Origin: an uncultured Lachnospiraceae bacterium
GTDB lineage: Bacteria > Bacillota > Clostridia > Lachnospirales > Lachnospiraceae
Assembly: GCA_947594855.1 (NCBI GenBank)
Contig: CANQEL010000005.1
Location: 106,960-170,959 of the forward strand
Length of the DNA stretch: 64,000 bases
Reading direction: 5' to 3'
Shown here one piece after another: positions 51,436 through 61,300 of this stretch. Each line of letters opens with the position of its first letter. Position 1 is the stretch's first letter. The notes below the pieces were generated by a model. The model was not told the DNA's origin. It ran no database searches and was given only the letters and a program-made list of their open reading frames with translations. A program made the position numbers and the translations under genes.

Positions 51436-52137
51436 ATGAAAAAAATGTTTGCAGGCATTTGCCTGATACTTGTGTTATGTCCCATTGTCAAATATACGCT
51501 TACATTTGCCGCAGGTCCGAAAGATGAAATGTGTGTATATGTAAAAACTCTTGGCGAGGCAGTTTCATGTTCATCTGCCGTGTATGATAAAGAAGCTGGT
51601 TTGCAGGAAAGTACAGATGCCGGTAATATATTATCTGATTTTATAATGAGCCAGCAGAATCATGAGAAAACAGTTGAGATGTTAGCAGTTGTTCATAAGC
51701 CTGAAGAAAAGGTAAACGGACTTGTGACCAGATACAGGCAGAAACTTAAACTTACAAAAGCAGAGTATGAAATTATGTACAGAATAGTTGAAGCAGAGGC
51801 AGGAGGGGAAAACATATCAGGAAGGATGCTTGTTGCAAATGTTATTATTAACCGTATGAAAAGTAAACATTTTCCGGATAGTGTCAGGGGAGTGGTTTTT
51901 GCACATTCCGGCAGAACTTATCAGTTTTCTCCCATATCAGACGGACGTTATTATACTGTAAAGATATCTGATACAACGAAAAAAGCAGTAAAAAGGGCAG
52001 TAGGAGGAGAGGATAATTCACGCGGGGCAGAATATTTTGTTTGCAGAAGCCTTGCTGATTCCGGTAATGTGAGATGGTTTGATAACTGTCTGGAATACCT
52101 GTTCAGCTATGGGTGCCATGAATTTTTCAAAAGATAA
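51436..52137 (+). CDS. Exported SleB-type cell wall hydrolase (1)
   Basis: A 233-aa protein with a signal peptide (residues ~1-25) and a C-terminal SleB hydrolase domain (~110-233): YRIVEAEAGGENISGRMLVANVIINR-type opening with the catalytic Glu in EAEAGGE, then FPDSVRGVVF, YQFSPISDG and a final WFDN. Family members cleave spore cortex or vegetative peptidoglycan as lytic transglycosylases. Start ATG 51436 follows AAGGAAG by 7 nt. A related but distinct SleB protein lies at 54766. Whether it works in germination or vegetative growth cannot be read from the weak upstream promoter signals. Confidence 0.85.
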   Translation: MKKMFAGICLILVLCPIVKYTLTFAAGPKDEMCVYVKTLGEAVSCSSAVYDKEAGLQESTDAGNILSDFIMSQQNHEKTVEMLAVVHKPEEKVNGLVTRYRQKLKLTKAEYEIMYRIVEAEAGGENISGRMLVANVIINRMKSKHFPDSVRGVVFAHSGRTYQFSPISDGRYYTVKISDTTKKAVKRAVGGEDNSRGAEYFVCRSLADSGNVRWFDNCLEYLFSYGCHEFFKR

Positions 52138-52153
52138 TAGCGTCAATTATCTA

Positions 52154-52182
52154 TTGAAATGCCATATTTCAAATGCTATAAT
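52154..52182 (+). promoter_or_regulatory. thrC promoter with internal dyad
   Basis: TTGAAA (52154-52159), 17-bp spacer, perfect TATAAT (52177-52182). TTGAAAT (52154-52160) and ATTTCAA (52166-52172) form an inverted repeat covering the -35 and spacer, a possible operator. Confidence 0.8.
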
Positions 52183-52215
52183 CGTATATTATAAAATTTA
52201 AGGAGATAATACGTA

Positions 52216-53703
52216 ATGGATATACTGTATAAAAGTACAAGAGGCAGTGACAAAATGGTTACGGCTTCACAGGCAATTCTTAAGGGACTTGCAGATGACG
52301 GAGGATTATATGTACCCGTGTCGGTTCCAAAACTTCCTGTAAGCCTTTCAGAACTTCAGGATATGGATTACAGACAGACAGCTTACATGGTTATGAAAGA
52401 ATTTTTGACTGATTTTTCGGAAGAAGAGCTTAAAAGTTGTATTAATAAGGCTTATGATTCCAAATTTGATATAGAAGAGATAACAAGAATCAGGGAGGCA
52501 GACGGCGCAGGTTATCTGGAGCTCTATCATGGTGCAACGATAGCTTTTAAGGATATGGCATTATCAATACTTCCCCATCTGCTTACCTGTTCAGCAAAGA
52601 AAAATGATGTGCATGATAAGATTATTATTCTTACTGCTACCAGTGGTGATACCGGTAAAGCGGCGCTTTCAGGTTTTGCAGATGTAGAAGGAACAGGAAT
52701 CATTGTATTTTATCCCAAACATGGGGTAAGCCATGTTCAGGAAAAACAGATGATTACCCAGAAAGGAGACAATACATATGTTGTCGGAATTGAGGGTAAT
52801 TTTGATGATGCGCAGACAGGTGTTAAGAATATGTTTGCAAACAGAGAGCTTGCTGAAAGAATGGCAGAAAAAGGATATCGTTTTTCGTCTGCAAATTCAA
52901 TTAATATAGGAAGGCTTGTGCCTCAGATAGTATATTATGTGTATGCATATGGAAGGCTTATAAAAAATGGAACTTTAAAACCGGGCGATAAAATTAATTA
53001 TGTTGTGCCTACAGGTAATTTTGGTAACATTCTGGCAGCTTATTACGCAGGAAAAATGGGAATACCTGTCGGCAGACTTATATGTGCTTCCAATGAAAAT
53101 AAGGTATTATATGATTTCTTTAAATCAGGAACTTACGACAGGAACAGGGAATTTATACTTACAAGTTCACCTTCTATGGATATACTTATTTCAAGCAACC
53201 TTGAAAGGCTGATATATATTATATCGGGCGAAGATGGAGAAAAAACGCGCGCATTAATGGAGTCATTATCGGCTGATGGAATATATTCTGTAACTGAGGA
53301 AATGAAAAATAAGTTATCGGTATTTTATGGCGGGTTTGCAACGGAAGAGGAAACTGCGTCATGCATAAAAGATTTATATGAAAAGGAAGGATATGTTATA
53401 GATACGCATACGGCAGTTGCAGCGTGCGTGTACAAAAAATATAAATCAGAAACAGGTGATGATACACCGTGCGTTATTGCATCTACTGCAAGTCCTTATA
53501 AATTTGCAGGAAGTGTTATGTGTGCTATTGATAAATCTTATGAATCAATGGATGATGATTTCCTTATAAGTGAACTTTCACGTATATCGGGCGTAAAGGT
53601 TCCACAGGCAATAGAGGATATAAAGTCTGCGCCTGTGCTTCATAAGCGTTTATGCGCAAGTACGGATATGCAGAAAGAAGTTGAAGCCATACTTGGTTTA
53701 TAA
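52216..53703 (+). CDS. thrC: Threonine synthase
   Basis: PLP enzyme converting O-phosphohomoserine to threonine. The 495-aa length fits the longer class. YKSTRGSDKMVTASQAIL opens the N-terminal domain, ELYHGATIAFKDMAL (PLP Lys about residue 112), LTATSGDTGKAAL and VPTGNFGNILAAYYAG follow, and ASTASPYKF closes the cofactor region. AAGGAG lies 10 nt before ATG. hisA follows after 14 nt; the two are likely cotranscribed though from different pathways. Confidence 0.94.
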   Translation: MDILYKSTRGSDKMVTASQAILKGLADDGGLYVPVSVPKLPVSLSELQDMDYRQTAYMVMKEFLTDFSEEELKSCINKAYDSKFDIEEITRIREADGAGYLELYHGATIAFKDMALSILPHLLTCSAKKNDVHDKIIILTATSGDTGKAALSGFADVEGTGIIVFYPKHGVSHVQEKQMITQKGDNTYVVGIEGNFDDAQTGVKNMFANRELAERMAEKGYRFSSANSINIGRLVPQIVYYVYAYGRLIKNGTLKPGDKINYVVPTGNFGNILAAYYAGKMGIPVGRLICASNENKVLYDFFKSGTYDRNREFILTSSPSMDILISSNLERLIYIISGEDGEKTRALMESLSADGIYSVTEEMKNKLSVFYGGFATEEETASCIKDLYEKEGYVIDTHTAVAACVYKKYKSETGDDTPCVIASTASPYKFAGSVMCAIDKSYESMDDDFLISELSRISGVKVPQAIEDIKSAPVLHKRLCASTDMQKEVEAILGL

Positions 53704-53717
53704 GGACGGTTGTATAT

Positions 53718-54497
53718 ATGAGATTCAGGCCATGCATTGACATACATAATGGGAAAGTCAAACAGATAGTAGGCGGGAGCTTAAATGATACCGGACTTTG
53801 CGGTAAAGTCCGGGAAAACTATGTATCAGAAGCTTCTGCCGCATATTATGCGCTGCTTTATAAGTCACTTGGACTTAAAGGCGGACACATTATCTTTCTT
53901 AACAGGCAGGGAACGGATGAATATGATGCGGATATTAATCAGGCAAAAGAAGCGTTTGCGGAATATCCCGGCGGTTTTCAGGCAGGCGGAGGCATTACAT
54001 GTGATAATGCCGAAAGTATTCTTGACATGGGAGCGTCCCATGTGATTGTGACTTCATATGTTTTTAAAGACGGTAAGGTATATTATGATAATCTTAAAAA
54101 GCTTAAATATATAGTTGGAAAAGAACATCTTGTAATAGACCTCAGCTGCAGGAAGCAGGGGAATGATTATTATGTTGTTACTGACAGATGGCAGAGATTT
54201 ACTGATGTAAAGCTTTCAGAAGATGTAATAACCATGTTTTCTGAATATTGTGATGAGTTTCTTGTGCACGCTGTGGATGTTGAAGGAAAAGCGTCAGGGA
54301 TAGAGCCTGATGTAGTAACCATGCTTGGCAGAATAAAAGGAATACCTGTTACGTATGCCGGAGGAATAGCTTCCTGTGATGATATTTCGGAGATAGCCAG
54401 ACTTGGCAGAAATAAGGTTGATTTTACAGTCGGAAGCGCCCTTGATATATTTGGTGGAACATTAAGTTTGAATGATATTGCTAAAAAATATTGCTAA
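53718..54497 (+). CDS. hisA: Eukaryotic-type phosphoribosylformimino-AICAR-ribotide isomerase HisA
   Basis: Amadori-type isomerase of histidine synthesis, (beta/alpha)8 barrel. The 259-aa sequence follows the yeast HIS6 / plant form rather than the usual bacterial HisA: RFRPCIDIHNGKVKQIVGG at the N-terminus, SEASAAYYALLYKSLGLKGGH, VGGGI-like QAGGGI, VIVTSYVF, VIDLSCRK, VHAVDVEGKASGI and TVGSALDIFGG. Catalytic Asp candidates are in CIDIHNG and HAVDVEG. No other his gene is nearby. AAGGACGG precedes ATG. Its partner gene thrC lies just upstream. Confidence 0.9.
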   Translation: MRFRPCIDIHNGKVKQIVGGSLNDTGLCGKVRENYVSEASAAYYALLYKSLGLKGGHIIFLNRQGTDEYDADINQAKEAFAEYPGGFQAGGGITCDNAESILDMGASHVIVTSYVFKDGKVYYDNLKKLKYIVGKEHLVIDLSCRKQGNDYYVVTDRWQRFTDVKLSEDVITMFSEYCDEFLVHAVDVEGKASGIEPDVVTMLGRIKGIPVTYAGGIASCDDISEIARLGRNKVDFTVGSALDIFGGTLSLNDIAKKYC

Positions 54498-54577
54498 ATT
54501 TATAACATATCTGACTTGAAATAGTTTTGTAACATTTCCAAATTGATAAATCTTGTTAATAAATAATAAAAAGATGT

Positions 54578-54630
54578 TAAAACACTGTAAATATTGCTAA
54601 AAAATGGCGGCTTTTCAGTGTTTTATTTAT
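54578..54630 (+). terminator. Terminator after thrC-hisA
   Basis: TAAAACACTG (54578-54587) pairs with CAGTGTTTTA (54616-54625) around a 28-nt loop, with an AT-rich tail. The rest of the 268-nt gap (54498-54765) holds the promoter listed next and a ~70-nt leader with nothing else evident. Confidence 0.55.
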
Positions 54631-54661
54631 ATTTTGAAAATCGATTGGAAAAAACAGGGTG

Positions 54662-54690
54662 TTGAAATTATATTTCAGTTCTGTTATAAT
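54662..54690 (+). promoter_or_regulatory. Promoter of the second SleB-type gene
   Basis: TTGAAA (54662-54667), 17-bp spacer, TATAAT (54685-54690). The spacer again contains a TGAAAT...ATTTCA dyad like that of the thrC promoter. Confidence 0.8.
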
Positions 54691-54765
54691 TGTTACAAAG
54701 TTGTTAAGCGGCACGTAATACTTGCGTAAAAAATGGTCGTTTAACATGGTAATCTGGAGGATATT

Positions 54766-55494
54766 ATGAATTTTAAAAAATTTGCATTATGTTTTATTGG
54801 TATGCTTGCGATAATGATAATTGTAAATACTAATGTTGCTTATGCAGAAGAAACGGTTAATGAAACAGATAATATTTCAATTGAAGCAAACAGTATAGAC
54901 AGCAGTGAGAATACTCAGATAAATGAAGAGAAAGCTATTGCTTCTGAAATTACCGCAGCTCCTGCGGCAGCACCGTCACAGAGCCCGGCGGCAGAAATCC
55001 TGCAGAACGCTGCAGATTCTGCAGGTTCAGATGAAAAAGAGATTTCTAATAACAATAATGATAATAAGAAAAAATCAAAGAAAAGCAATAAAAAACAGCA
55101 GGAATATACCAAGTCAGAACTGAGGCTTATGTCAGCAATTATATTCTGTGAAGCAAATCTGGAGCCTTATGCAGGCAAGCTGGCAGTAGGAATAGTAGTT
55201 ATGAACAGGATTGAGTCAAAGGCATTTCCATCAGATATCAGGTCAGTTATATATCAGCCTTATCAGTTTTCACCTGTACGCAATGGTTCGCTTAAGAGAG
55301 CGCTTGCAAGATATGATGCGGGAAAATTTAAATCAGCTAATGAAAAGCAGTGCATAAAAGCTGCAAAGGCAGCATTATCAGGTGAAAAATCTATTGTTTA
55401 CAAAGGAAAGACAAAAAGCCTGAAGGGATATAAGTTTTTCAGTGGTTATCTTAGCCATGCAAAGTACAGGATAGGCGGACATCTGTTCAGATAA
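54766..55494 (+). CDS. Exported SleB-type cell wall hydrolase (2)
   Basis: A 242-aa protein: signal peptide (residues ~1-27, ending near AYAEE), an Ala/Pro/Ser then Asn/Lys-rich linker (~30-115), and a C-terminal SleB domain with the catalytic Glu in IIFCEANLEPYAGKLAVGIV (about residue 128), VMNRIESKAFPSDI, YQPYQFSPV and a final YRIGGHLF. The linker suggests surface display or wall contact. GGAGG 6 nt before ATG. Housekeeping-type promoter, so vegetative wall turnover is more likely than germination. Confidence 0.86.
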   Translation: MNFKKFALCFIGMLAIMIIVNTNVAYAEETVNETDNISIEANSIDSSENTQINEEKAIASEITAAPAAAPSQSPAAEILQNAADSAGSDEKEISNNNNDNKKKSKKSNKKQQEYTKSELRLMSAIIFCEANLEPYAGKLAVGIVVMNRIESKAFPSDIRSVIYQPYQFSPVRNGSLKRALARYDAGKFKSANEKQCIKAAKAALSGEKSIVYKGKTKSLKGYKFFSGYLSHAKYRIGGHLFR

Positions 55495-55572
55495 ATGCCG
55501 GGAATAAGATTGTTGATATGGCACATTGTAGTGTTTCAAACGGGAAATACTATAATGTGCTTAAATTTTTCC

Positions 55573-55601
55573 TTTCCAATAAATACAAAATATGCTATTA
55601 T
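55573..55601 (+). promoter_or_regulatory. Candidate glnS promoter
   Basis: TTTCCA (55573-55578), 17-bp spacer, TATTAT (55596-55601). It lies 26 nt before the glnS start codon. The -35 is weak. Confidence 0.5.
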
Positions 55602-55626
55602 AAGATACCAAAGGAGGATATTCTAT

Positions 55627-57309
55627 ATGGATGAGAAAATTACAGAACCACGTAATTTTATAGAACAGGAGATAGATAAGGATATAAAAAATGGCGTATA
55701 TGACCATATTATGACGAGATTTCCACCGGAGCCTAACGGCTATCTGCATATAGGACATGCTAAGTCAATACTTTTGAATTATGGAACGGCTAAAAAATAT
55801 AATGGGACTTTTAACCTGAGATTTGATGATACCAATCCTACAAAGGAAGATACCGAGTATGTGGAGGCAATAAGAAGCGATGTCGAGTGGCTTTGTGGTG
55901 ATGTAAATATAAATAATGTATATTTTGCTTCGGATTATTTTGAAAAAATGTATGATGCTGCCCTTAAACTTATACAGAAGGGGAAGGCATACGTTGATGA
56001 TTTGTCTGCGGAAGAGATAAGGAAACTGAGAGGCACTCTTACTGAACCGGGAAAAAACAGTCCGTACAGAGACAGAAGTATTGAGGAAAATATGGATTTA
56101 TTTGTGCGGATGAAAAATGGTGAATTTGAAGACGGTTCACGGGTTCTTCGTGCAAAGATAGATATGGCTTCGCCTAATATCAATATGAGGGATCCGGTAA
56201 TATACAGGGTGGCGCATGTGCCACATCATAATACCGGTGATAAATGGTGCATATATCCTATGTATGATTTTGCGCATCCTATAGAAGATGCAATAGAAGG
56301 AATATCACATTCACTGTGCACGCTTGAGTTTGAAGACCATAGGCCTCTTTATGACTGGGTTGTACGTGAGCTCGAATTTGAAATGCCTCCAAGGCAGATT
56401 GAATTTGCAAAAATGTTTGTTACCAATGTAATAACAGGTAAGAGGTATATAAAGAAACTTGTTGAAGACGGAGTAGTAGACGGATGGGATGACCCAAGGC
56501 TTGTTACTCTTGCTGCACTGCGAAGAAGAGGTTTTACATCTGAATCAATAAGGATGCTTATGAATATGGTCGGAGTATCAAAAGCGCAGAGCTCGATAGA
56601 CTATGCGATGCTTGAATATTGCATAAGGGAAGACCTTAAGCTGTCAAGGCCAAGGATGATGGCTGTGCTTAATCCTGTAAAACTTGTGATAACCAATTAT
56701 CCTGAGGGTCAGACAGAATATCTGGATGTACCTAATAATCAGGAAAATCCTGATATGGGAACCAGAAAAGTGCCTTTTGGAAGGGAACTTTATATAGAAC
56801 GTGAGGATTTTATGATAGAGCCTCCTAAAAAATACTACAGATTGTTCCCGGGTAATGAAGTAAGGCTTATGAGTGCATACTTTGTCAAATGTGAAGATTA
56901 TATACTTGATGAAAATGGCAATGTTTCTGAGATACATTGTACCTATGACCCTGAGACTAAGAGTGGTTCTGGTTTTACAGGACGCAAGGTGAAAGGAACA
57001 ATACACTGGGTATGCGCTGATACGGCAGTCAGGGCAAAAGTGTATTTGTATGAAAACCTTGTTGATGAAGAAAAGGGAGTATACAATGATGACGGAAGTA
57101 TTAACCTTAATCCGGATTCACTTAAAATACTTGAAAACTGTTATCTTGAGCCGGCGCTTAAAGATGCAAAGCCGGGAGATAAATACCAGTTCTTAAGACA
57201 GGGTTATTTCTGTGTTGACAGTAAGAATACTACCGACGACGAGCTTGTATTTAACAGGATTGTATCGCAGAAGAGTTCTTATAAACCGGATATGTCAAAA
57301 TTAAAATGA
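55627..57309 (+). CDS. glnS: Glutamine-tRNA ligase
   Basis: Class I synthetase charging tRNA-Gln directly; 560 aa. The catalytic HIGH motif is in [18 protein letters not shown] (residues ~38-55), RFDDTNP follows, then the [15 protein letters not shown] block and [16 protein letters not shown]. The KMSKS-equivalent loop reads ITGKR, departing from the MSKR seen in the E. coli enzyme. C-terminal beta-barrel anticodon-binding domains complete the protein. Start at ATG 55627 after AAAGGAGG; the frame is open upstream to 55495 without a ribosome site. GlnRS is patchy in Firmicutes, most of which use GatCAB, so an old transfer is plausible. Confidence 0.94.
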   Translation: MDEKITEPRNFIEQEIDKDIKNGVYDHIMTRFPPEPNGYLHIGHAKSILLNYGTAKKYNGTFNLRFDDTNPTKEDTEYVEAIRSDVEWLCGDVNINNVYFASDYFEKMYDAALKLIQKGKAYVDDLSAEEIRKLRGTLTEPGKNSPYRDRSIEENMDLFVRMKNGEFEDGSRVLRAKIDMASPNINMRDPVIYRVAHVPHHNTGDKWCIYPMYDFAHPIEDAIEGISHSLCTLEFEDHRPLYDWVVRELEFEMPPRQIEFAKMFVTNVITGKRYIKKLVEDGVVDGWDDPRLVTLAALRRRGFTSESIRMLMNMVGVSKAQSSIDYAMLEYCIREDLKLSRPRMMAVLNPVKLVITNYPEGQTEYLDVPNNQENPDMGTRKVPFGRELYIEREDFMIEPPKKYYRLFPGNEVRLMSAYFVKCEDYILDENGNVSEIHCTYDPETKSGSGFTGRKVKGTIHWVCADTAVRAKVYLYENLVDEEKGVYNDDGSINLNPDSLKILENCYLEPALKDAKPGDKYQFLRQGYFCVDSKNTTDDELVFNRIVSQKSSYKPDMSKLK

Positions 57310-57327
57310 TTTTAAATAATAATTATT

Positions 57328-57389
57328 ATATCAGTTGTGCAGATTTAACAGTATTGGTTTATGATATGTGGAATCTGCACAACTGATAT
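57328..57389. terminator. Terminator hairpin sharing the end of the araC gene
   Basis: ATATCAGTTGTGCAGATT (57328-57345) is the exact reverse complement of 57372-57389, an 18-bp stem around a 26-nt loop, with T-rich flanks. The right arm lies inside the last codons of the AraC-family gene, whose stop is at 57359-57361. Confidence 0.75.
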
Positions 57390-58201
57390 TGTTTTGGAGT
57401 ATATCCCGTTATTTTCTTAAATGTCGTTATAAAGTTGGAATAATCATTAAATCCGCAATTATAACATGTTTCAGTAACATTCATTCCTTCAGAAAGATAT
57501 TGTTTGGCTTTCGATATGCGTGACAGTATAAGATAATGCAATATTGAAGTATCAGTTTCTTTTTTAAATTTATGGCTCAGGTAATATTTGTCACGTGACA
57601 AATTTTTAGCTAAAGTATCAAGAGTAATGTTTTCAGTAATATGGGAATCTATATAATCTATAATAAACTGCACATCAGAGGAATATTTTTGTGGGGCAGC
57701 AAATGAATTGCCCTTATAAAGATTGTTTATATATATAAGCAGCTGTATTATATATGTATCAAAGAGAAGTTTATTTCCAAAATTGTCATTATCTGAATTT
57801 ATAATCTCTGATAAGTTGTTGTGTATATCTGTAATGTATTGTTCTTCGCGTGATGTAAGGGGCAGAATATTGTTGTTTCCTACAGGATGTGAGGTAAAAC
57901 AATATGAAAGGTCTGTATTATCTGAAGAATATTTTTCCATAAATGAAGGCGGTATATGAAAATATATACGTGAAAATGCGGAGTTTCTATTGTTTGAAGC
58001 TTTGTGCGGTTCCAGGCTATTGATGATTGCGAGCGAACCGGAGGTGACATGGTAACAGGACTTTTGTACATAGAAATTGATATCGCCCTCAATAAGAAGA
58101 TATATTTCGTAAAAATTATGCATATGGTAGTTCGGATAATTATCGTAAGCATGGTATGAACTTAATTTTTGAAAAGCAACATCATAATCTGTATTATTCA
58201 T
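57359..58201 (-). CDS. AraC-family transcriptional regulator
   Basis: A 280-aa regulator: N-terminal cupin-like sensor (HNFYEIYLLIEGDINFYV, residues ~28-45) and a C-terminal double helix-turn-helix (residues ~180-280) with ITLDTLAKNLSRDKYYLSHKFKKETD and the final GFNDYSNFITTFKKITGYTPKQY block of the family. Start at ATG 58201, 8 nt from AGGAG; ATG 58207 is too close. Divergent from the GH115 gene across 111 nt, so it probably controls that operon in response to a sugar. No specific ligand can be read. Confidence 0.9.
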   Translation of the reverse strand: MNNTDYDVAFQKLSSYHAYDNYPNYHMHNFYEIYLLIEGDINFYVQKSCYHVTSGSLAIINSLEPHKASNNRNSAFSRIYFHIPPSFMEKYSSDNTDLSYCFTSHPVGNNNILPLTSREEQYITDIHNNLSEIINSDNDNFGNKLLFDTYIIQLLIYINNLYKGNSFAAPQKYSSDVQFIIDYIDSHITENITLDTLAKNLSRDKYYLSHKFKKETDTSILHYLILSRISKAKQYLSEGMNVTETCYNCGFNDYSNFITTFKKITGYTPKQYQLCRFHIS

Positions 58202-58312
58202 ATACATCGCTCCTTATGACAATAATTACAATATTTTTAGCAAATAAAACAAAGAATATTGAAAAATAGTATTATAAGATGATTGTACAATAATGTATGG
58301 AGGTAATGCAAT
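58202..58312. promoter_or_regulatory. Divergent control region of araC and GH115 genes
   Basis: AT-rich 111-nt space. For the + strand TATAAG (about 58272-58277) or TACAAT (about 58285-58290) could serve as -10, both without a good -35, which fits an activator-dependent promoter. ATTTTT/AAAAAT half-sites occur around 58231-58267. Confidence 0.4.
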
Positions 58313-61300
58313 ATGAATAAAAAAATAATATCATGGATTATGGTTATTGTATTTGCGCTTGGAATGGTATGCGTACCTTATGGTAGTGTATATGCCGGGA
58401 ATCAGTTAAAAGTAAAAAAGATTAAACTGGTTAAACCTAAAAAGAAAACTATTAAACTGGAAAAAGGCAGTAAGTACAGATTAAAGGTGAAGGTGCTTCC
58501 GGGTAATGCATCTAATAAAAAGCTTAAATATATATCCAGTAAACCCAAAATTGCAGGGGTTAATAAAAAAGGTGTAATAAAAGCCCATAAAAAGGGCAAT
58601 GCAAGAATTACTGTAAAGACAACGGATGGAAGTAAAAGGAAAAAGGTGATAAAAGTGAAGGTAACTAAAAAATTAGATAAAATTACAAACAACGGCAGCT
58701 TAAATAATGGTCAGTCATATACAGTAACACAGCCGTCTGTGACCGAAAAGCCTGACGGACTGTTTACCATTGCTTCAAAGAAAGAGGCAGTAAAGCTGTA
58801 TATTGATGAAAATGCTGATGATTATGAAGGACTTAGGCTTGTATCAGAAAGCTTTGCAGATGATGTCAGGAAAGTTTCTGACGCAGAGCCGGATATTGTT
58901 ACGGACAGCAGTAAGCTTACAGGCTCTGTTATTATTGTTGGCAGTATTGGCAAAAATATGCTTATAGATAAACTCGTATCGGAAGGAAAATTAAATATTG
59001 AAGATATAAAAGGAAAGTGGGAAGTGTACAAAGCGGATGTCATAGAGAATCCTTTCGCTGGTGTAGAAAAAGCGCTTGTGATTGCAGGAAGCGATAAACG
59101 GGGAGCAATATACGGATTATATTCAATATCTGAAATGATGGGCGTATCACCCTGGGTATACTGGGCCGATGTTAATCCTGAGAAAAGGGAAGAGGTATCG
59201 TTCAGATATTCACAGCTTAGGACTACTTCAAAAGAGCCTTCCGTAAAATACAGAGGAATATTTTTGAATGACGAGGAGCCGTCTCTTGGAACCTGGGTAA
59301 ATAATAAATTCAAAACTACAAGCGGCGGCAAATTTAATGAAAAATTTTATGAGCATGTATTTGAACTCCTTCTAAGGCTTAAAGCTAATTATATGTGGCC
59401 TGCAATGTGGAATTCTTCATTTGGCGCTGACGGAGCGGATTTTCCTAAGGCAAGCGCAGAACTTGCGGATAAATATGGAATAGTTATGGGAACTTCACAC
59501 CATGAACCAATGATGCTCGCGCATCAGGACTGGGTCAGAAATAAGAGTAAGTATGGTAATGGCGAGTGGGACTGGGTTACCAATTCAGACGGACTTACAG
59601 AGTTTTTTACATATGGGGCACAGAATTTTGGAAAATATGATAATATAGCTACAATAGGAATGAGGGGAGACGGAGATGCAACTATGCTTCCTGAAGGAAG
59701 CACGGTAGAAGAAAATGTATCGCTGCTTAAAGAAATAATAACGGCACAAAAGAAAATACTTTCTGAAAATAACCTGTCTGACAAACCTAAAATGATTGCG
59801 CTTTATAAGGAAGTGGAAGAATACTGGTATGGAGATGAAAATACGGCAGGTTTAAAAGAATGGAACGGACTTGATGATACAATAGTGCTTCTTGCTGAAG
59901 ATAACTATGGCAACTTAAGGACTCTTCCTAACGAGGAAGACCGCAACCGCGCGGGCGGCTGGGGAATGTATTATCATTTTGACTATAACGGCGCGCCGGC
60001 TTCATATCAGTGGACACAGACATTCCAACTTCAGAAAGTCTGGGAACAGATGTCAATGGCATATGATTATGGAGTTAAGGATATATGGATTGTAAATGCG
60101 GGAGACCTTAAGCCTATGGAAATGCCGATATCATTTTTCTTAGATATGGCATATGATTTTGATACGTGGGGAACAGCCAATATAAATAGCGCCTCAGAAT
60201 ATGAAGATATGTGGTTAAAGGAACAATTTGGAAGTTATCTTAATGATGATGAGATAAACGAAGTATCAGATATTATAAATGATTATACCCGTATAACTAC
60301 GCTTAGAAAACCGGAAATTGTGACCGGAACCACGTTTAGTCTTGAAAATTATAATGAGGCTATAGACATTCTTGATAGTATAGACAGCATATATGAACGC
60401 GCAGAAAAATATAAGAATAAACTTCCCGACGAAGCACAGGCGGCTTATTACCAGCTTGTATATTATCCGGCGGTAGCAACTACAAATATTATAAAAATGC
60501 AGATATATTCGGGACTTAATAAAGCATTTGCAAAGTCCGGTGTGGCAAGTGCCAATATATATGCAGAGCTTGTTGATAATGCAATAGCATTTGACAAAGA
60601 CTTAGAAAATATATACAGTAAAGATATGCCGGGCGGAGTAGGAGATAAATGGGACGGAATGATGTCCCAGGCTACGAAGGCAAGGCATGTTGGGTATGCA
60701 TCATGGCAGCCGGAGGGAGCTTACCCTGTTGCAGAGTATATAGAGCTTCCCGAACAGTCTTCGATGTATATTAATATAAGAGGTGAGACTAAAGTATATC
60801 AGGATGGAAATGTCAGCCTTCCCGAATTTACGGATATAAATAAAGAAAATATTTATATAAACATTATTAACGGCGGTAATAAGGCATTTGATTATACTGT
60901 AACTGCAGATGCCGACTGGATAAAGCTTACAAAAGAAAATGGAACCGTAAATGAGCAGGATACTATCGGAATATCGGTGGATTTTGATAAGATATCATCG
61001 GATTCCACAGGCACTGTAACTATTAAGGGCAATTCACAGACTGTAACGCTTTCGGTATCTGCAGATACCGTTGATGTTTCGGGCATTGAGAAAATGACCT
61101 ATGTGGAAGCGCATGATTATATTTCAATAGAAGCAGCTCACTATTCTGATGCGGTTTCCGGAGAAAACGGGGCAGAATGGAAAGAAATAAAAGATTATGG
61201 AAGGACACTCTCAGCTATGAAGGTATTTCCAACAACACAGACATTTAACGACGTATATAATGCACCTTATCTTGAATATAAAGTATGTGTTGATAATGAT

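Noticed and set aside
52132..52152. AGATAAT/ATTATCT hairpin at the end of the first SleB-like gene as a terminator
   Set aside because: Seven AT-rich pairs without a T tract; too weak, and it overlaps the thrC promoter region.
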